Origin: Pseudomonas sp. BN411 | GTDB taxonomy: Bacteria > Pseudomonadota > Gammaproteobacteria > Pseudomonadales > Pseudomonadaceae | DNA: 64,000 bases | Assembly (NCBI RefSeq): GCF_029871235.1 | Contig: NZ_SSOM01000067.1 | Span: forward strand, 434,001-498,000 | Direction of reading: 5' to 3' | Part shown: positions 39,961 to 50,261 of the stretch, piece after piece | Layout: each line of letters opens with the position of its first letter | Position numbering within the stretch: position 1 is the stretch's first letter | Notes under the pieces: model-generated | Told to the model about the DNA's origin: nothing | The model's database searches: none | Seen by the model: the letters and a program-made list of their open reading frames with translations, nothing else | Program-made: the position numbers and the translations under genes

Positions 39961-40749
39961 ATGTTGCTGAAAGACAAGGTTGTGATGATCTCCGGCATCG
40001 GCCCGGGCATGGGCATCAAGCTCGCCCTGGAAGCCGCCCGTGAAGGCGCTCGCGCCGTCGCCATCTGCGCCCGCAATGAGGCGCGTCTGCGTGACGCGGA
40101 GCAGCGCATCCGCGCCCTGGGCACCGACTGCCAGGTGTTCTGGATGCCCACCGATGTGAGCGACGCCAAGGCCTGCCGGGCCTTTGCCGAGGCCACGCTG
40201 GAGCGCTTCGGGCGCATCGATGCACTGGTCAACAGCGCCTATGCCCATGGCGGCTTCGACTCACTGGAAGGCTGTTCGGACGAGCTGCTGCAGGAGGCCC
40301 TGGACGTCAACCTGTTCGGCTCGCTGCACCTGACCCGCGCCGTGCTGCCGCAGATGAAGGCCCAGCGCGCTGGCGCCATCGTCATGATCAGCACCCTGGG
40401 CGTGCACCAGCCCTATGCCGGCGGTGGTGCCTATGCCGTCTCCAAGGGCACGCTGTCCGTGGCGGTGCGTTACCTGGCATCTGAACTGGCCGAGCATGGC
40501 CTGCGGGTGAACGGCCTGGCCTGCGGCTGGATGTGGGGGGAGCCGGTACAGGCCCATGTACGCGAGGCGGCCGCCGCGCGCGGTGTCAGCGAGGAGCAGG
40601 TGCGAGCCGAATTCAGCGCGGGCATTCCCGGCGGACGTATGCCGGGGGACGAGGAGTGCGCCCGTGCGGCCCTGTTCCTGGCCTCCGACTACGCCAGCGC
40701 CATCAATGGTGTGCAGCTGGACGCCAATGGCGGCGAGCTGATGCGCTGA
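39961..40749 (+). CDS. Short-chain dehydrogenase/reductase, atypical cofactor motif
   Basis: The 262-residue SDR has SGIGPGMG in place of the usual TGxxxGIG, NSAYAHGG in place of NNAG, and catalytic YAVSK. These substitutions are seen in a branch of SDRs common in steroid and lipid clusters. CARNEAR after the second strand suggests NADP preference. Third gene of the DUF1214 operon, with its own CA motif. Substrate unknown. Confidence 0.83.
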   Translation: MLLKDKVVMISGIGPGMGIKLALEAAREGARAVAICARNEARLRDAEQRIRALGTDCQVFWMPTDVSDAKACRAFAEATLERFGRIDALVNSAYAHGGFDSLEGCSDELLQEALDVNLFGSLHLTRAVLPQMKAQRAGAIVMISTLGVHQPYAGGGAYAVSKGTLSVAVRYLASELAEHGLRVNGLACGWMWGEPVQAHVREAAAARGVSEEQVRAEFSAGIPGGRMPGDEECARAALFLASDYASAINGVQLDANGGELMR

Positions 40750-40766
40750 GTGAGGGGGAGACGACG

Positions 40767-41741
40767 ATGCTCGATCATTGTGCTTTCAACGGTGATGCGG
40801 ACGGCCTCTGCGCCCTGCAGCAGCTGCGCCTGGCGGGTGAACTGGCGGCGGATGTGCGCCTGGTCAGCGGGGTGAAGCGTGACATTGCCTTGCTGCAACG
40901 GGTGCAGGCCGGAGCCGGGGAGCGGGTGACGGTGCTCGACGTCTCCCACGAGGAAAACCGCGCCGATGCGGCGCGGTTGCTCGGCGCGGGCGCCCGTGTC
41001 CGCTACTTCGACCACCACTTCGCCGGGGAGCTGCCTGACCATCCTGGCTTCGAGTCGTACATCGACACCGCTGCGGATGTCTGCACCAGTCTGCTGGTGG
41101 ATCGCTTCCTGGAGGGGCGATTCCACCGCTGGGCGGTGGCAGCGGTCTTCGGCGATGGCATGGCTGGCCCGGCGAGGGCGCTGGCCGCGCGTCATGGGCT
41201 GGCGGACGAGGACACTCGCGCGCTCGAAGAGCTGGGCCTGTTGCTGAACTACAACGCCTACGGGGACAGCCTGGCCGACCTGCACTTTGACCCGGTGGCC
41301 CTGGCAGCGGAATTGCTGCCGTATCAGGACCCGCTCGACTTCATCCGGAATAGCCCCAGCTTCGCCCGCCTGCGTGCCGGGCACGCTGCTGACATGGCGC
41401 AGGCAGCCAGCCTGGAGCCCTGGCAGCTGGGGAGTGGCGCGACGCTTTACCGTTTGCCGGCCGAGCCCTGGGCGCGTCGGGTCAGCGGCGTGCTGGCGAA
41501 CCAGCTGGCCGCTCGCGATCCGGGGCGTGCACTCGGTCTGCTGAGCGTCCGGACGGACGGTGACTGGATGTTCAGCCTGCGTGTGCCGGCCACGGCCAGC
41601 CTGGAGGCGGATGCTTTCTGTCGGGGGTTCGCCACCGGGGGAGGGCGCAAGCGCGCCGCCGGTATCAATCGCTTGCCGGCTGGGGCTGTTGAACGCTTCG
41701 CCGGGCAGTTCCTCGAGGCCTATCCCAACCCGGTCCCGTAG
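40767..41741 (+). CDS. DHH-family phosphoesterase (DHH + DHHA1)
   Basis: The 324-residue protein has the DHH metal motifs NGDADGLC (residues 8-15), VLDVSH and FDHHFAG (Asp82-His83-His84), and a DHHA1-like end GGGRKRAAGI. Relatives cut short oligonucleotides or phosphoesters, and NrnA-type members also remove the 3'-phosphate of pAp. A GGGGGAG site precedes the ATG at 40767. It is last in the operon with the sulfotransferase, whose by-product is PAP. Recycling PAP would explain an otherwise odd neighbour. That is inference, and this protein is not a clear NrnA. Confidence 0.8.
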   Translation: MLDHCAFNGDADGLCALQQLRLAGELAADVRLVSGVKRDIALLQRVQAGAGERVTVLDVSHEENRADAARLLGAGARVRYFDHHFAGELPDHPGFESYIDTAADVCTSLLVDRFLEGRFHRWAVAAVFGDGMAGPARALAARHGLADEDTRALEELGLLLNYNAYGDSLADLHFDPVALAAELLPYQDPLDFIRNSPSFARLRAGHAADMAQAASLEPWQLGSGATLYRLPAEPWARRVSGVLANQLAARDPGRALGLLSVRTDGDWMFSLRVPATASLEADAFCRGFATGGGRKRAAGINRLPAGAVERFAGQFLEAYPNPVP

Positions 41742-41786
41742 CTCCGCTCTCGGTGCGCTGTGTGCACCAGTGCTTGGACATCGTGC

Positions 41787-41980
41787 CGTAGGGTGGAAAT
41801 CGCTTTTCATTTCCACCGTCCCTGTCATGCCGCACGCCGATGGTGGACCGGTGAAGCGTGGTCCACCCTACGTCCCTCCGGGTTCATTCGCTCCCACAGC
41901 GCCGTGGGGTGCGCTGTGCGCACCAGTGTTTGGACGTAATGCCATAGCTTGTAGGGTGGGCGGCAGGTCTAACCCGCGTG
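41787..41980. repeat. Family F palindromic repeats before the KshA-like operon
   Basis: 41787-41880 contains GTAGGGTGGAAATCGC with an inner inverted copy (GATTTCCAC-like) and GGTCCACCCTACG at the right end. 41951-41980 begins another arm (GTAGGGTGGGCGGCAGGTC). The phrase GTGCGCTGTGTGCACCAGTG or GGTGCGCTGTGCGCACCAGT occurs twice around them. No gene lies in this 321-base gap. Confidence 0.6.
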
Positions 41981-41982
41981 GG

Positions 41983-42000
41983 CTAGTCCCGGGCAAGGAT
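41983..42000 (+). promoter_or_regulatory. Island 18-bp motif upstream of the KshA-like operon
   Basis: CTAGTCCCGGGCAAGGAT: perfect left half, 4 of 8 in the right. It lies 62 bases before the start, the same spacing as at the flavin reductase operon. AATAGT about 21 bases downstream fits a -10. Confidence 0.55.
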
Positions 42001-42062
42001 GTCCGGGAATCGGGGATGGAGAATAGTTCGAGTTGACATCCATCCCCCTTCAGGAGATCAGC

Positions 42063-43145
42063 ATGGAACGGTCGACTCCCCTTCATGGCGGCGTATCCGC
42101 GCCGCGCTTCGCGCGAGGCTGGCACTGCCTCGGCCTGGTAACCGATTACGCAGACGGCAAGCCTCATCCACTGAACATCTTCGGCACCCGTCTCGTGGCG
42201 TTCCGTGGCGAAGACGGCGCGATGCACATCCTCGACGGCTACTGCCCGCACATGGGCGCGGACCTCGCCGGTGGGCATGTGGAGGGCGATACCGTGGTGT
42301 GCCCCTTCCACCACTGGAAGTGGGGCAGCGACGGCAAGTGCGTGTCGATTCCCTATTGCAAGCGCGTGCCCATGCGGGCGCGGGTCAAGGCGTGGCCGAC
42401 GCTGGAGAAGAACCAGCTGCTGTACGTCTGGAACGACCCCGAAGGCAATGCGCCGGACCCCGAGGTGGAGGCGCCGCGCATCGAGGCCTGTTATTCGGCC
42501 GAGTGGACGGAGTGGATGATGCGCAAGATGGTCATCCAGACCAACTGCCGCGAGCTGGTGGATAACCTCGCCGACTTCGCGCATTTCGGGCCGGTACATG
42601 GCTCGCCGGCCAGCTACTTCTGCAACACCTTCGACGGACACCGGGGCTACCAGATGTTCCAGGGCGAGGACAGCGAGTTGCTGGGCAGCGGCCTGCGCGC
42701 GGACAGCGCCTACTTCGGGCCCGCCTACCACATCACCCGCATGACCGCGCAGGCCGGCGGGCAGACCCTCGACACGCTGCTGCTCAACTGCCACGTGCCC
42801 ATCGACCAGAACAGCTTCGAGCTGCGCTACGCGATCAAGGTCAGGAAGCAGCCGGGACTCTCCGAAGCCGAGAACGAGGCCATCGCCGAGGTCTATGCCG
42901 GGCAGGCGCACAAGTCCTTCTTCCAGGACGTGGAGATCTGGAACAGCAAGACCCGCATCGACAAACCGATCCTCTGCGAAGGGGATGGCCCGGTGTACCA
43001 GCTGCGCGAGTGGTACGAGCAGTTCTACACCGATGTCGCCGACCTGCCTGCGCCGGCCCGGAAGGTATTCGAGTGCAAGGGCGGTGTCTGGCAGCAGCTC
43101 GACGAGGTGCCTGAACAGGCCCGCAGCCAGCTGCACCTGATCTGA
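42063..43145 (+). CDS. Rieske non-heme iron oxygenase, KshA-like
   Basis: The 360-residue oxygenase component has the Rieske ligands Cys61, His63, Cys80 and His83 (CPHMGADLAGG and CPFHHWKW), and a mononuclear iron site Asp171, His174, His179 in VDNLADFAHFGPVH. The start (RFARGWHCLGLVTDY), YVWNDPEGN and TNCRELVDN closely resemble KshA, the 3-ketosteroid 9alpha-hydroxylase that opens ring B. A bile-acid or other cyclic substrate is equally possible. No reductase is in this operon; the KshB-like gene at 27.3 kb is the likely partner. AGGAGATC precedes the ATG. First of seven genes, ending at 48929. Confidence 0.88.
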   Translation: MERSTPLHGGVSAPRFARGWHCLGLVTDYADGKPHPLNIFGTRLVAFRGEDGAMHILDGYCPHMGADLAGGHVEGDTVVCPFHHWKWGSDGKCVSIPYCKRVPMRARVKAWPTLEKNQLLYVWNDPEGNAPDPEVEAPRIEACYSAEWTEWMMRKMVIQTNCRELVDNLADFAHFGPVHGSPASYFCNTFDGHRGYQMFQGEDSELLGSGLRADSAYFGPAYHITRMTAQAGGQTLDTLLLNCHVPIDQNSFELRYAIKVRKQPGLSEAENEAIAEVYAGQAHKSFFQDVEIWNSKTRIDKPILCEGDGPVYQLREWYEQFYTDVADLPAPARKVFECKGGVWQQLDEVPEQARSQLHLI

Positions 43146-43159
43146 GCGCGGCATTTCAG

Positions 43160-43170
43160 AACAACAACAA
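43160..43170 (+). promoter_or_regulatory. Extended CA motif before the fourth short-chain dehydrogenase
   Basis: AACAACAACAA, four A-A-n repeats, 15 bases before the ATG at 43186, with CGGAAGGA between. It is the longest such run in the window. Confidence 0.68.
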
Positions 43171-43185
43171 GCGGAAGGACGGGAC

Positions 43186-44013
43186 ATGAGGCTCGAAGGC
43201 AAGGTCGCGCTGGTTACCGGCGCGGGATCGGGAATGGGGCGTGCCACGGCGGCATTGTTCGCCGCCGAAGGGGCGAGCGTGGTGGTGGTGGATATCGACG
43301 AGGCGGCGGCGCAGCGCACGGTCGCCGAACTGACAACGCGCGAGAGCAGTTTCGCCAGTGCCTGCGACATCGGTGACAGCGCGTCGGTGGCGAGATTGTT
43401 TGCCGAGGTGGACGAGCGCTACGGCTGCCTTGATGTGCTGGTCAACAACGCCGGCGTCGGCCAGGTGCCCGGCGATGGCTTCGACCAGTACCAGCAGCGC
43501 CTGGCCAAGCGCAGCGAGCAATTGGCCGCGGGCGTGGAGCCCGACGTGTTCACCGACATGATCGTCGACCTGACCGATGCCGGTTGGCAGCGAATCGTCG
43601 ATATCAACCTCAATGGCACCTTCTACTGCAGCCGTGCGGCGGTGCGCCTGATGATCGCCAGCGGCCGGATGGGCTCGATCATCAACATCGCCAGCCTGTC
43701 CGCGCTCAGCGGTGAAGGGCCGCTTGCCTACTGCGCGTCCAAGGCCGCCGTGATCGGCCTGGGCAAGTGCCTGGCTCGCGACCTCGGCCCGCGCGGCATC
43801 CGCGTCAACACCATCTGCCCGGGGCCGACCCGCACGCCGATGATGCAGTCGATCTCCCGCGAATGGCAGCAGGCCCTGGAGCGTGCCATTCCCCTCGGCC
43901 GCCTGCTGGAGCCGGAAGAAATCGCGCGGACCTGCCTGTTCCTGGCCAGCGATGAAGCCAGCGCTTTTACCGGACAAACCCTCGCCGCCGCCGGCGGCAT
44001 GATGATGCTCTGA
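43186..44013 (+). CDS. Short-chain dehydrogenase with an insertion before the active site
   Basis: The 275-residue SDR has [16 protein letters not shown] (NAD-type acidic residue), NNAG, and catalytic YCASK. It is longer than the usual 250 because of about 20 extra residues after [10 protein letters not shown] ([20 protein letters not shown]), just where the substrate loop lies. This may reflect a larger substrate. Second gene of the KshA-like operon; 40 bases separate it from the first, and they hold the CA motif. TIDE-type substrate cannot be told. Confidence 0.85.
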   Translation: MRLEGKVALVTGAGSGMGRATAALFAAEGASVVVVDIDEAAAQRTVAELTTRESSFASACDIGDSASVARLFAEVDERYGCLDVLVNNAGVGQVPGDGFDQYQQRLAKRSEQLAAGVEPDVFTDMIVDLTDAGWQRIVDINLNGTFYCSRAAVRLMIASGRMGSIINIASLSALSGEGPLAYCASKAAVIGLGKCLARDLGPRGIRVNTICPGPTRTPMMQSISREWQQALERAIPLGRLLEPEEIARTCLFLASDEASAFTGQTLAAAGGMMML

Positions 44014-44024
44014 GAGGACTTCCC

Positions 44025-44846
44025 ATGAGTGGACGACTGCAAGGCAAGGTGGCGCTGATCAGTGGCGCCGGCACGGGAATCGGCGCGGCGGCGGCTCGGC
44101 TGTTCGCGGCCCAGGGCTGCAAGGTGATGGTCTGCGGACGTCGCCAGGCACCGCTGGAGGCGGTGGTGGCGGAGATTCGCGCGCAAGGTGGGGAGGCCGA
44201 TTGGGTGCAGGCCGACGTCACCGATGAGCAGTCGGTGGAAAATGCCGTGAGCAAGACCCTGGAGCGCTTCGGCCGCTTCGACGTCATGGTCAACAACGCG
44301 GTGAATTACACCTGGGGCCCGCTGGTGGGCCTTTCCACCGAGGAGTGGCACAAGAGCCTGCGCGGCAGCCTCGATGTGGCCTTCTTCGGCACCCGTGCGG
44401 CGATGCGGGTGATGCAGGGCAAGGGCGGCTCGATCATCAACATGGGCTCGGTCGCCGGCCTGCTCGGCAGTCCCGGTCTCAGCGCCTACGGCGCGGCCAA
44501 GGCCGGCGTCGTCAACTTCAGTCGCGCGGCGGCCCTGGAAGGCGCGGCCGAGAAAGTCCGCGTCAACGTGGTCATTCCCGGCATCGTCTGGAGCGAAGGC
44601 ACCCGCGAGGCGATGCGCAGTGAGCAGATGATCGCGGGCACAGCGCGGGCCGTGCCGCTGGGGCGCATCGGCCAGCCGGAGGAGGTCGGCAACGCCATCC
44701 TCTTCCTCGCCACGGACGAGTCCTCCTACATCACCGGCCAGACCCTGGTGGTCGATGGCGGCAAGACCTGCGAACTCAACGTCGGCGCCAGCGACTACAC
44801 CTCGGCGACCTCCACTGAAATCAGATCGGCCCTGAGCGAGGCGTGA
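44025..44846 (+). CDS. Short-chain dehydrogenase/reductase
   Basis: The 273-residue SDR has [12 protein letters not shown] in place of NNAG, and catalytic YGAAK. CGRRQAP after the second beta strand suggests NADP use, as in the FabG or DecR-like reductases. It starts 11 bases after the previous gene. The last 25 residues ([20 protein letters not shown]) extend beyond the core fold. It may be a ketone or enoyl reductase within the pathway. Confidence 0.85.
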   Translation: MSGRLQGKVALISGAGTGIGAAAARLFAAQGCKVMVCGRRQAPLEAVVAEIRAQGGEADWVQADVTDEQSVENAVSKTLERFGRFDVMVNNAVNYTWGPLVGLSTEEWHKSLRGSLDVAFFGTRAAMRVMQGKGGSIINMGSVAGLLGSPGLSAYGAAKAGVVNFSRAAALEGAAEKVRVNVVIPGIVWSEGTREAMRSEQMIAGTARAVPLGRIGQPEEVGNAILFLATDESSYITGQTLVVDGGKTCELNVGASDYTSATSTEIRSALSEA

Positions 44847-44849
44847 CCC

Positions 44850-45614
44850 ATGGATATCCAACTGAATATTCCCGCCAGCCCGGTGCTGGTGACTGGCGGC
44901 GCCTCCGGTATCGGTGAGGCCACTGCCGAGGCTCTGGCAGCGGTGAAACGCCCTGTCGCCATCTGGGACCTGCAGGCCGACAAGGCCCAGGCCGTGGCGG
45001 CGCGTCTGGCCGAGCAATACGGCGTGCCGTGCCTGGGCCTGGGCATCGACCTGCGCGATCCGGCCGCCATCGCCCCGGCCCTGGGGCAGACCCGTGCTGA
45101 ACTCGGGGCACCGGGCGGCCTGGTGCATGCCGCTGGCGTCGTTGACCAGAGCGGCCTGGAAAATCTGACGGCGGACAGCTGGGACCTGGTGTTGAACGTC
45201 AACCTGCGCGCCATGGCACTGCTGGTGCAGGCCATGCTGCCGGACCTGCGGGCCAATCCGGGCTCTGCGGTGGTCGGCATCGCCTCGATCAACGCCACCC
45301 TGGGTAATGGGTTGATTCCTTCCTACAGCGCCTCCAAGGGCGGGATGCTGTCGATGGTTCGCTCGATGGCCGATGCCCTTGGCGCCGACGGTATCCGCGT
45401 CAACTCGGTGTCGCCGGGGCAGATCCTCACCCCGATGGTGGCGCCAATTGCGGCCGCGCGGCCCGGTCATTTCGAGCGCCGGATCATCCTCGGCCGCCTG
45501 GGCCAGCCTGCGGAGATCGGCCGGGTGGTGCGCTTCCTGCTGTCCGACGAGGCCAGCTACATCAACGCCGCCGAGATCGTCGTCGACGGCGGCAACATTT
45601 CCTCGCAGCGCTGA
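44850..45614 (+). CDS. Short-chain dehydrogenase/reductase
   Basis: The 254-residue SDR has VTGGASGIG, IWDLQADKA (NAD-type Asp), HAAGVV in place of NNAG, and YSASKGG. Three bases separate it from the previous stop, so translation is probably coupled. It is the third consecutive SDR of the operon and the sixth of the island. Such arrays are usual where several ring hydroxyls or ketones must be changed one by one. Confidence 0.85.
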   Translation: MDIQLNIPASPVLVTGGASGIGEATAEALAAVKRPVAIWDLQADKAQAVAARLAEQYGVPCLGLGIDLRDPAAIAPALGQTRAELGAPGGLVHAAGVVDQSGLENLTADSWDLVLNVNLRAMALLVQAMLPDLRANPGSAVVGIASINATLGNGLIPSYSASKGGMLSMVRSMADALGADGIRVNSVSPGQILTPMVAPIAAARPGHFERRIILGRLGQPAEIGRVVRFLLSDEASYINAAEIVVDGGNISSQR

Positions 45615-45628
45615 TCCGGGAGATCGCC

Positions 45629-46254
45629 ATGAACGAGCAAAGCTTGCAGGCGCGGCTGGACCGGCTGGAGTCGCTGGAGGAAATCCGCATGCTGCCAGCC
45701 AAGTACGCGCTGGCCCTGGACATGCGTGACCTGGACGCCTGGGTCGGGTTGTTCCCTGAAGACATCAAGGTCGGTCAGGACAAGGTCGGCCGGGCTCACC
45801 TGAAGGCCTGGATCGACGACACCCTGCGCCTGCAGTTCAGCACCACGTCGCACCACATCGGTGGCCACATCATCGAGTTCAAGGACCCGGATAACGCCTG
45901 TGGCGTGGTCTATTCGAAGAACGAGCATGAGGCCGGCCCCGAGTGGGTGATCATGCAGATGCTCTACTGGGACGACTATCAGCGCATCGATGGGCGCTGG
46001 TACTTCCGCCGGCGCCTGCCGTGCTACCTCTACGCCAGCGACCTGAACCGCCCGCCGATTGGCGAGAAGAAGATGCGTTGGCCAGGTCGCGAGCCCTATG
46101 ACGGCTCCTGGCATGAGCTGTGGCCGAGCTGGAAGACCTTCTGGAGCGAAAAGCCGGGCGATGCCCTGCCGGAAGTGGCCGAGCCCGCACCGCTGGACGC
46201 GTTCCTGGAACGCATGCGGCGCGGTTCGTCTGCACCTCGGGTGAGGGTGCGCTG

Positions 46255-46255
<1 letters not shown>
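45629..46255 (+). CDS. SnoaL-like (NTF2-fold) protein
   Basis: The 208-residue protein has the SnoaL-like cone fold: RLDRLESLEEIRMLPAKYAL, DMRDLDAWVGLF, then HHIGGHIIEF and YWDDYQRIDGRWYFRRR. In steroid and bile-acid gene clusters this family includes dehydratases such as the 7alpha-dehydratase BaiE, whose active site uses Tyr, Asp and His. His in TSHHIGGH and Asp in RDLDAW could serve. About 50 extra C-terminal residues (KMRWPGREPYDGSW onward) go beyond typical members. Its stop overlaps the next start by one base. Dehydratase or isomerase is likely but unproven. Confidence 0.78.
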
Positions 46256-47369
<1,114 letters not shown>

Positions 47370-47373
<4 letters not shown>

Positions 47374-48929
47374 CTCCGCCCGCCGCCATTGCGCGCACCA
47401 TCCCCGCCGCCCTGGCGCTGTCCGCCCGCCGCCATGGGTCGCACATCGCCATTGAAGAAGGCGCGGTACGGATCAGTTATGCAGAGCTGGAGCAGCTCAG
47501 CCGGACTGCCGGCCGGGCATTGCTGGCCCTTGGCGTGGAACCGGGTGACCGCGTCGTGATCTGGGCGCCGAACAGCCATCAGTGGCTGGTGGCGGCGCTG
47601 GGCAGCCTGATGGCTGGCGCAGTGCTGGTGCCCCTGAGCACGCGCATGAAAGGCGGGGAGGCGGCGGATATCCTCAGGCGCAGCGGTGCGCGTGTGCTGT
47701 TCAGCATTGGCGAGTTTCTGGGCAGTTATTACCCGGCGCTGCTGGCGGAGCATTCGCTGGACGGCCTCCGGCACAGGATCGTCTTCGAAGAGGCCCGTGA
47801 AGGCGACCAGACCTGGCAGGACTTTCTTGCCCTGTCCGGGCAAGTGCCGGATGAGGACCTGCAACAGCGGATCGATGGCCTTGACGGCGACAGCCTGTCC
47901 GCCCTGATGTTCACTTCCGGCACCACGGGGTATCCGAAGGGTGTGCTCTGCGCCCACGGGCAGAACCTGCGGTTGTTCGACAGCTGGAGTGAGATCGTCG
48001 GGTTGCACAGCGGTGATCGCTACCTGATCGTCAACCCGTTCTTCCACAGCTTCGGGTTCAAGGCCGGCTGGCTCGCTGCGCTCATCAGGGGAGCAACCAT
48101 CCTGCCGGCGCGGACCTTCGAAGCCGAGGCGGTGCTGCGCTGTATCGAACGCGATCGGGTGAGTTTCCTGCCCGGCCCACCCGCCCTCTACGCCGCCATG
48201 CTGGACCATCCGCGCCGGGGGGAATTCGACCTGTCTTCGCTACGTGTCGCCGTCACCGGAGCGGCCTCTGTGCCGCCGGTCCTGGTGGAGCGAATGCGCG
48301 AGGAGCTGGGGTTTGCCAGCGTGGTCACGGCCTATGGGCTGACCGAAAGCTGTGGTTTGACGACCTTATGCCGGCCCGGCGATGACGCGCTGACGGTCGC
48401 CGGCACCTGTGGGCGGCCACTGGACGGAATCGAGGTGCGTTGCGTGGATGACTGCGGAATTCCGGTGCCAATGGGCGAGCCGGGAGAGGTGCTGATCCGC
48501 GGCTACAACCTGATGCAGGGTTACTTCAACGACCCGGAGGCGACCCGCGAGGCGGTGGATGCGCAGGGCTGGCTGCATACCGGCGACATCGGCGTGCTCG
48601 ACGAGCGCGGCTACCTGCGGATTACCGACCGCCTCAAGGACATGTACATCGTTGGCGGCTTCAACTGCTATCCGGCCGAGGTCGAGCGTCTGCTCATGGA
48701 ACATCCGGCAGTGGCCCAGGCGGCGGTGGTCGGCGTACCGGACGAGCGGCTGGGGGAGGTCGGCAAGGCCTTCGTGATCCCGCGCCAGGGCACTGTGCTC
48801 GCGCCTGATGAGCTGATCGCCTGGAGTCGTGAGCGCATGGCCAACTACAAGGTGCCGCGCTGCGTCGAGGTGGTATTGGCACTGCCGATGAATGCGGCGG
48901 GCAAGGTCCTCAAGGGGGCGCTGCGCTGA
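47370..48929 (+). CDS. AMP-forming acyl-CoA synthetase, FadD3-like (second copy)
   Basis: The 519-residue ligase is a paralogue of the one at 29.6 kb. SGTTGYPKG, NPFFHSFGFKAGWLAALIRG, FLPGPPALYAAMLDHP, YGLTESCG, WLHTGDIG and AAGKVLKGAL are all intact. It ends the seven-gene KshA-like operon by 4-base overlap (ATGA) with the OYE gene. Divergence between the two copies (for example QQVFD versus ARTFE after the hydrophobic helix) suggests different acids. It converges on the LapG-like gene with 5 bases between the stops. Confidence 0.87.
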
Positions 48930-48934
48930 CGGCC

Positions 48935-49663
48935 TCAGCCGCCGGCGGACTGGGATTGCACGCTTGCGAGGTGGAAGCCCTGGCGCTCCATTCGCGTCAG
49001 CACGACCTGCCAGGGCCGTAGTTCAGTGGGTTCGCCGATGCGCTTGAGCGCACCGTGATCCATCGCGTACAGCCCTTGGGCATCGAAGGCGTAGCGCAGG
49101 GCCAGGTCCTTGCGCTGGGAGGCGGGGAGGATGTCGTCTACCAGGTTGTCGAGGACCAGGGGATCGGCGTCCGGGGTTTCGTAGTAGGTCACCACCATGT
49201 GCGCCTGGTTCAGCTTCAGGGCGCGGGCGTAGGTGATGCGCAGCTTCTGCGGATCGACGCCGAGCTGCAGCAGGGTGAAGTACTTGGCCAGGGCGAAGTC
49301 CTCGCAATCACCAGCGCCCTTGGCCAGAGTTTCCACGGGGGTGGCCCAGTAGTCGCGGCGCTGCCACAGCTCGCTGTCGTCGCTGAAGCGGACTTGCCGG
49401 TTGATCTGCTGATTGACCGCCTGCAGTTGCTCTTGCTCGGACTTCCGACGGCTGCCTTCCAGGAGGTCGTGCCAGGCCTGAAGACGGTCGTTGGCCGGGC
49501 CACTGCGACCGTAGCGTTTTTCCGCCTTGCGCAGGACGGGATCGAGGCTCCAGGCGGCCTTGGCGCTGTCGGTACCGAACAGCAGGCTGCCAGCAAAAAG
49601 CAGGAGGGCGAGGAAATGCCAGGACAGGGATACGCCGAAGCGGCGGGAGGCAGGCTTCTGCAA
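48935..49663 (-). CDS. Periplasmic transglutaminase-like cysteine protease (LapG-like)
   Basis: The 242-residue protein has an N-terminal hydrophobic export signal (SWHFLALLLFAGSLLFG, residues about 14-30) and the BTLCP/DUF920 fold of LapG, which clips the adhesin LapA when c-di-GMP is low. The triad is visible: Cys120 in GAGDCEDFALAK, His155 in NQAHMVV, Asp172 in LVLDNL. Conserved WQRRDYWATP precedes the Cys. The usual neighbours, lapD and the giant adhesin, are absent here. It may be a second copy or have another target. It is outside the island's regulon (no 18-bp or CA motif). Confidence 0.83.
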   Translation of the reverse strand: MQKPASRRFGVSLSWHFLALLLFAGSLLFGTDSAKAAWSLDPVLRKAEKRYGRSGPANDRLQAWHDLLEGSRRKSEQEQLQAVNQQINRQVRFSDDSELWQRRDYWATPVETLAKGAGDCEDFALAKYFTLLQLGVDPQKLRITYARALKLNQAHMVVTYYETPDADPLVLDNLVDDILPASQRKDLALRYAFDAQGLYAMDHGALKRIGEPTELRPWQVVLTRMERQGFHLASVQSQSAGG

Positions 49664-49961
49664 CGGGTTGAATCTCCAGGGACGACGGCCGAAGCCGGGT
49701 TCTGCGGTGGATCAATCCGTTGAGCGAATCACCGGCATAGAGGCATGCCTCCGCCAGTTCGAGGATGCGCAAACACTAGGATCGGTGTGCCCAGCGCTGC
49801 AAGAGGCAGGAGACGCGTGGCAGGGGTGCGAGTGGGGTGGGGCGGGCGGAATGGCTCTGGGATGGGCTCCGGCAGGGCGGGCCGATTGTCGGAAAATCTT
49901 CAGAATGCTGCCCGCCGGGTGCGCAGCAATGGGTGCGCATCCGACGGGCGGTCACTTGGGG
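49664..49961. other. Intergenic region upstream of the LapG-like gene
   Basis: This 298-base stretch between the LapG-like start and the stop of the small secreted protein shows no reading frame worth calling and no repeat of the named families. GGCATAGAGGCATGCCTCCGC contains a short palindrome (GAGGCATGCCTC, near 49740-49751) that might be an operator. The LapG-like promoter must be here. Confidence 0.4.
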
Positions 49962-50261
49962 TCACTTTCCGTATTCAAGCCGTTGCTTGTAGATCGGCGA
50001 CTGGTACTGCTGGGTCTGCCGCCCACTGGACCGCATGTCGTCATCCTGGGTTTTTTGCCCGGCGGCGGTCGGCTGTTGCTCGACCATCCGGGTAAAGCTT
50101 TCGCTGGAATCCTCCTTCATCTGAAAGATCTGTTGGTTGCGCGTCCGATACTCGTTCAGGCGATCGCTTCCATTTTCTGCGAAGACCGGGCCTGGTCCCG
50201 CGGTCACTGCGAGGGCCAGAAGCAGGCCGCTGAGGGCCGTCGTGCTGAATGTCGATTTCAT
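49962..50261 (-). CDS. Small secreted/periplasmic protein of unknown function
   Basis: The 99-residue protein has a clear signal peptide (STTALSGLLLALAVTAGPGP, cleavage probably after VFA) and a mature part of about 73 polar residues rich in Gln, Arg and Ser (RTRNQQIFQMKEDSSESF, SSGRQTQQYQ). No Cys and no known domain. GAGGT upstream supports the start at 50261. It lies alone between the LapG-like gene and the efflux operon. Probably real by its signal sequence and ribosome site; function unknown. Confidence 0.6.
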   Translation of the reverse strand: MKSTFSTTALSGLLLALAVTAGPGPVFAENGSDRLNEYRTRNQQIFQMKEDSSESFTRMVEQQPTAAGQKTQDDDMRSSGRQTQQYQSPIYKQRLEYGK

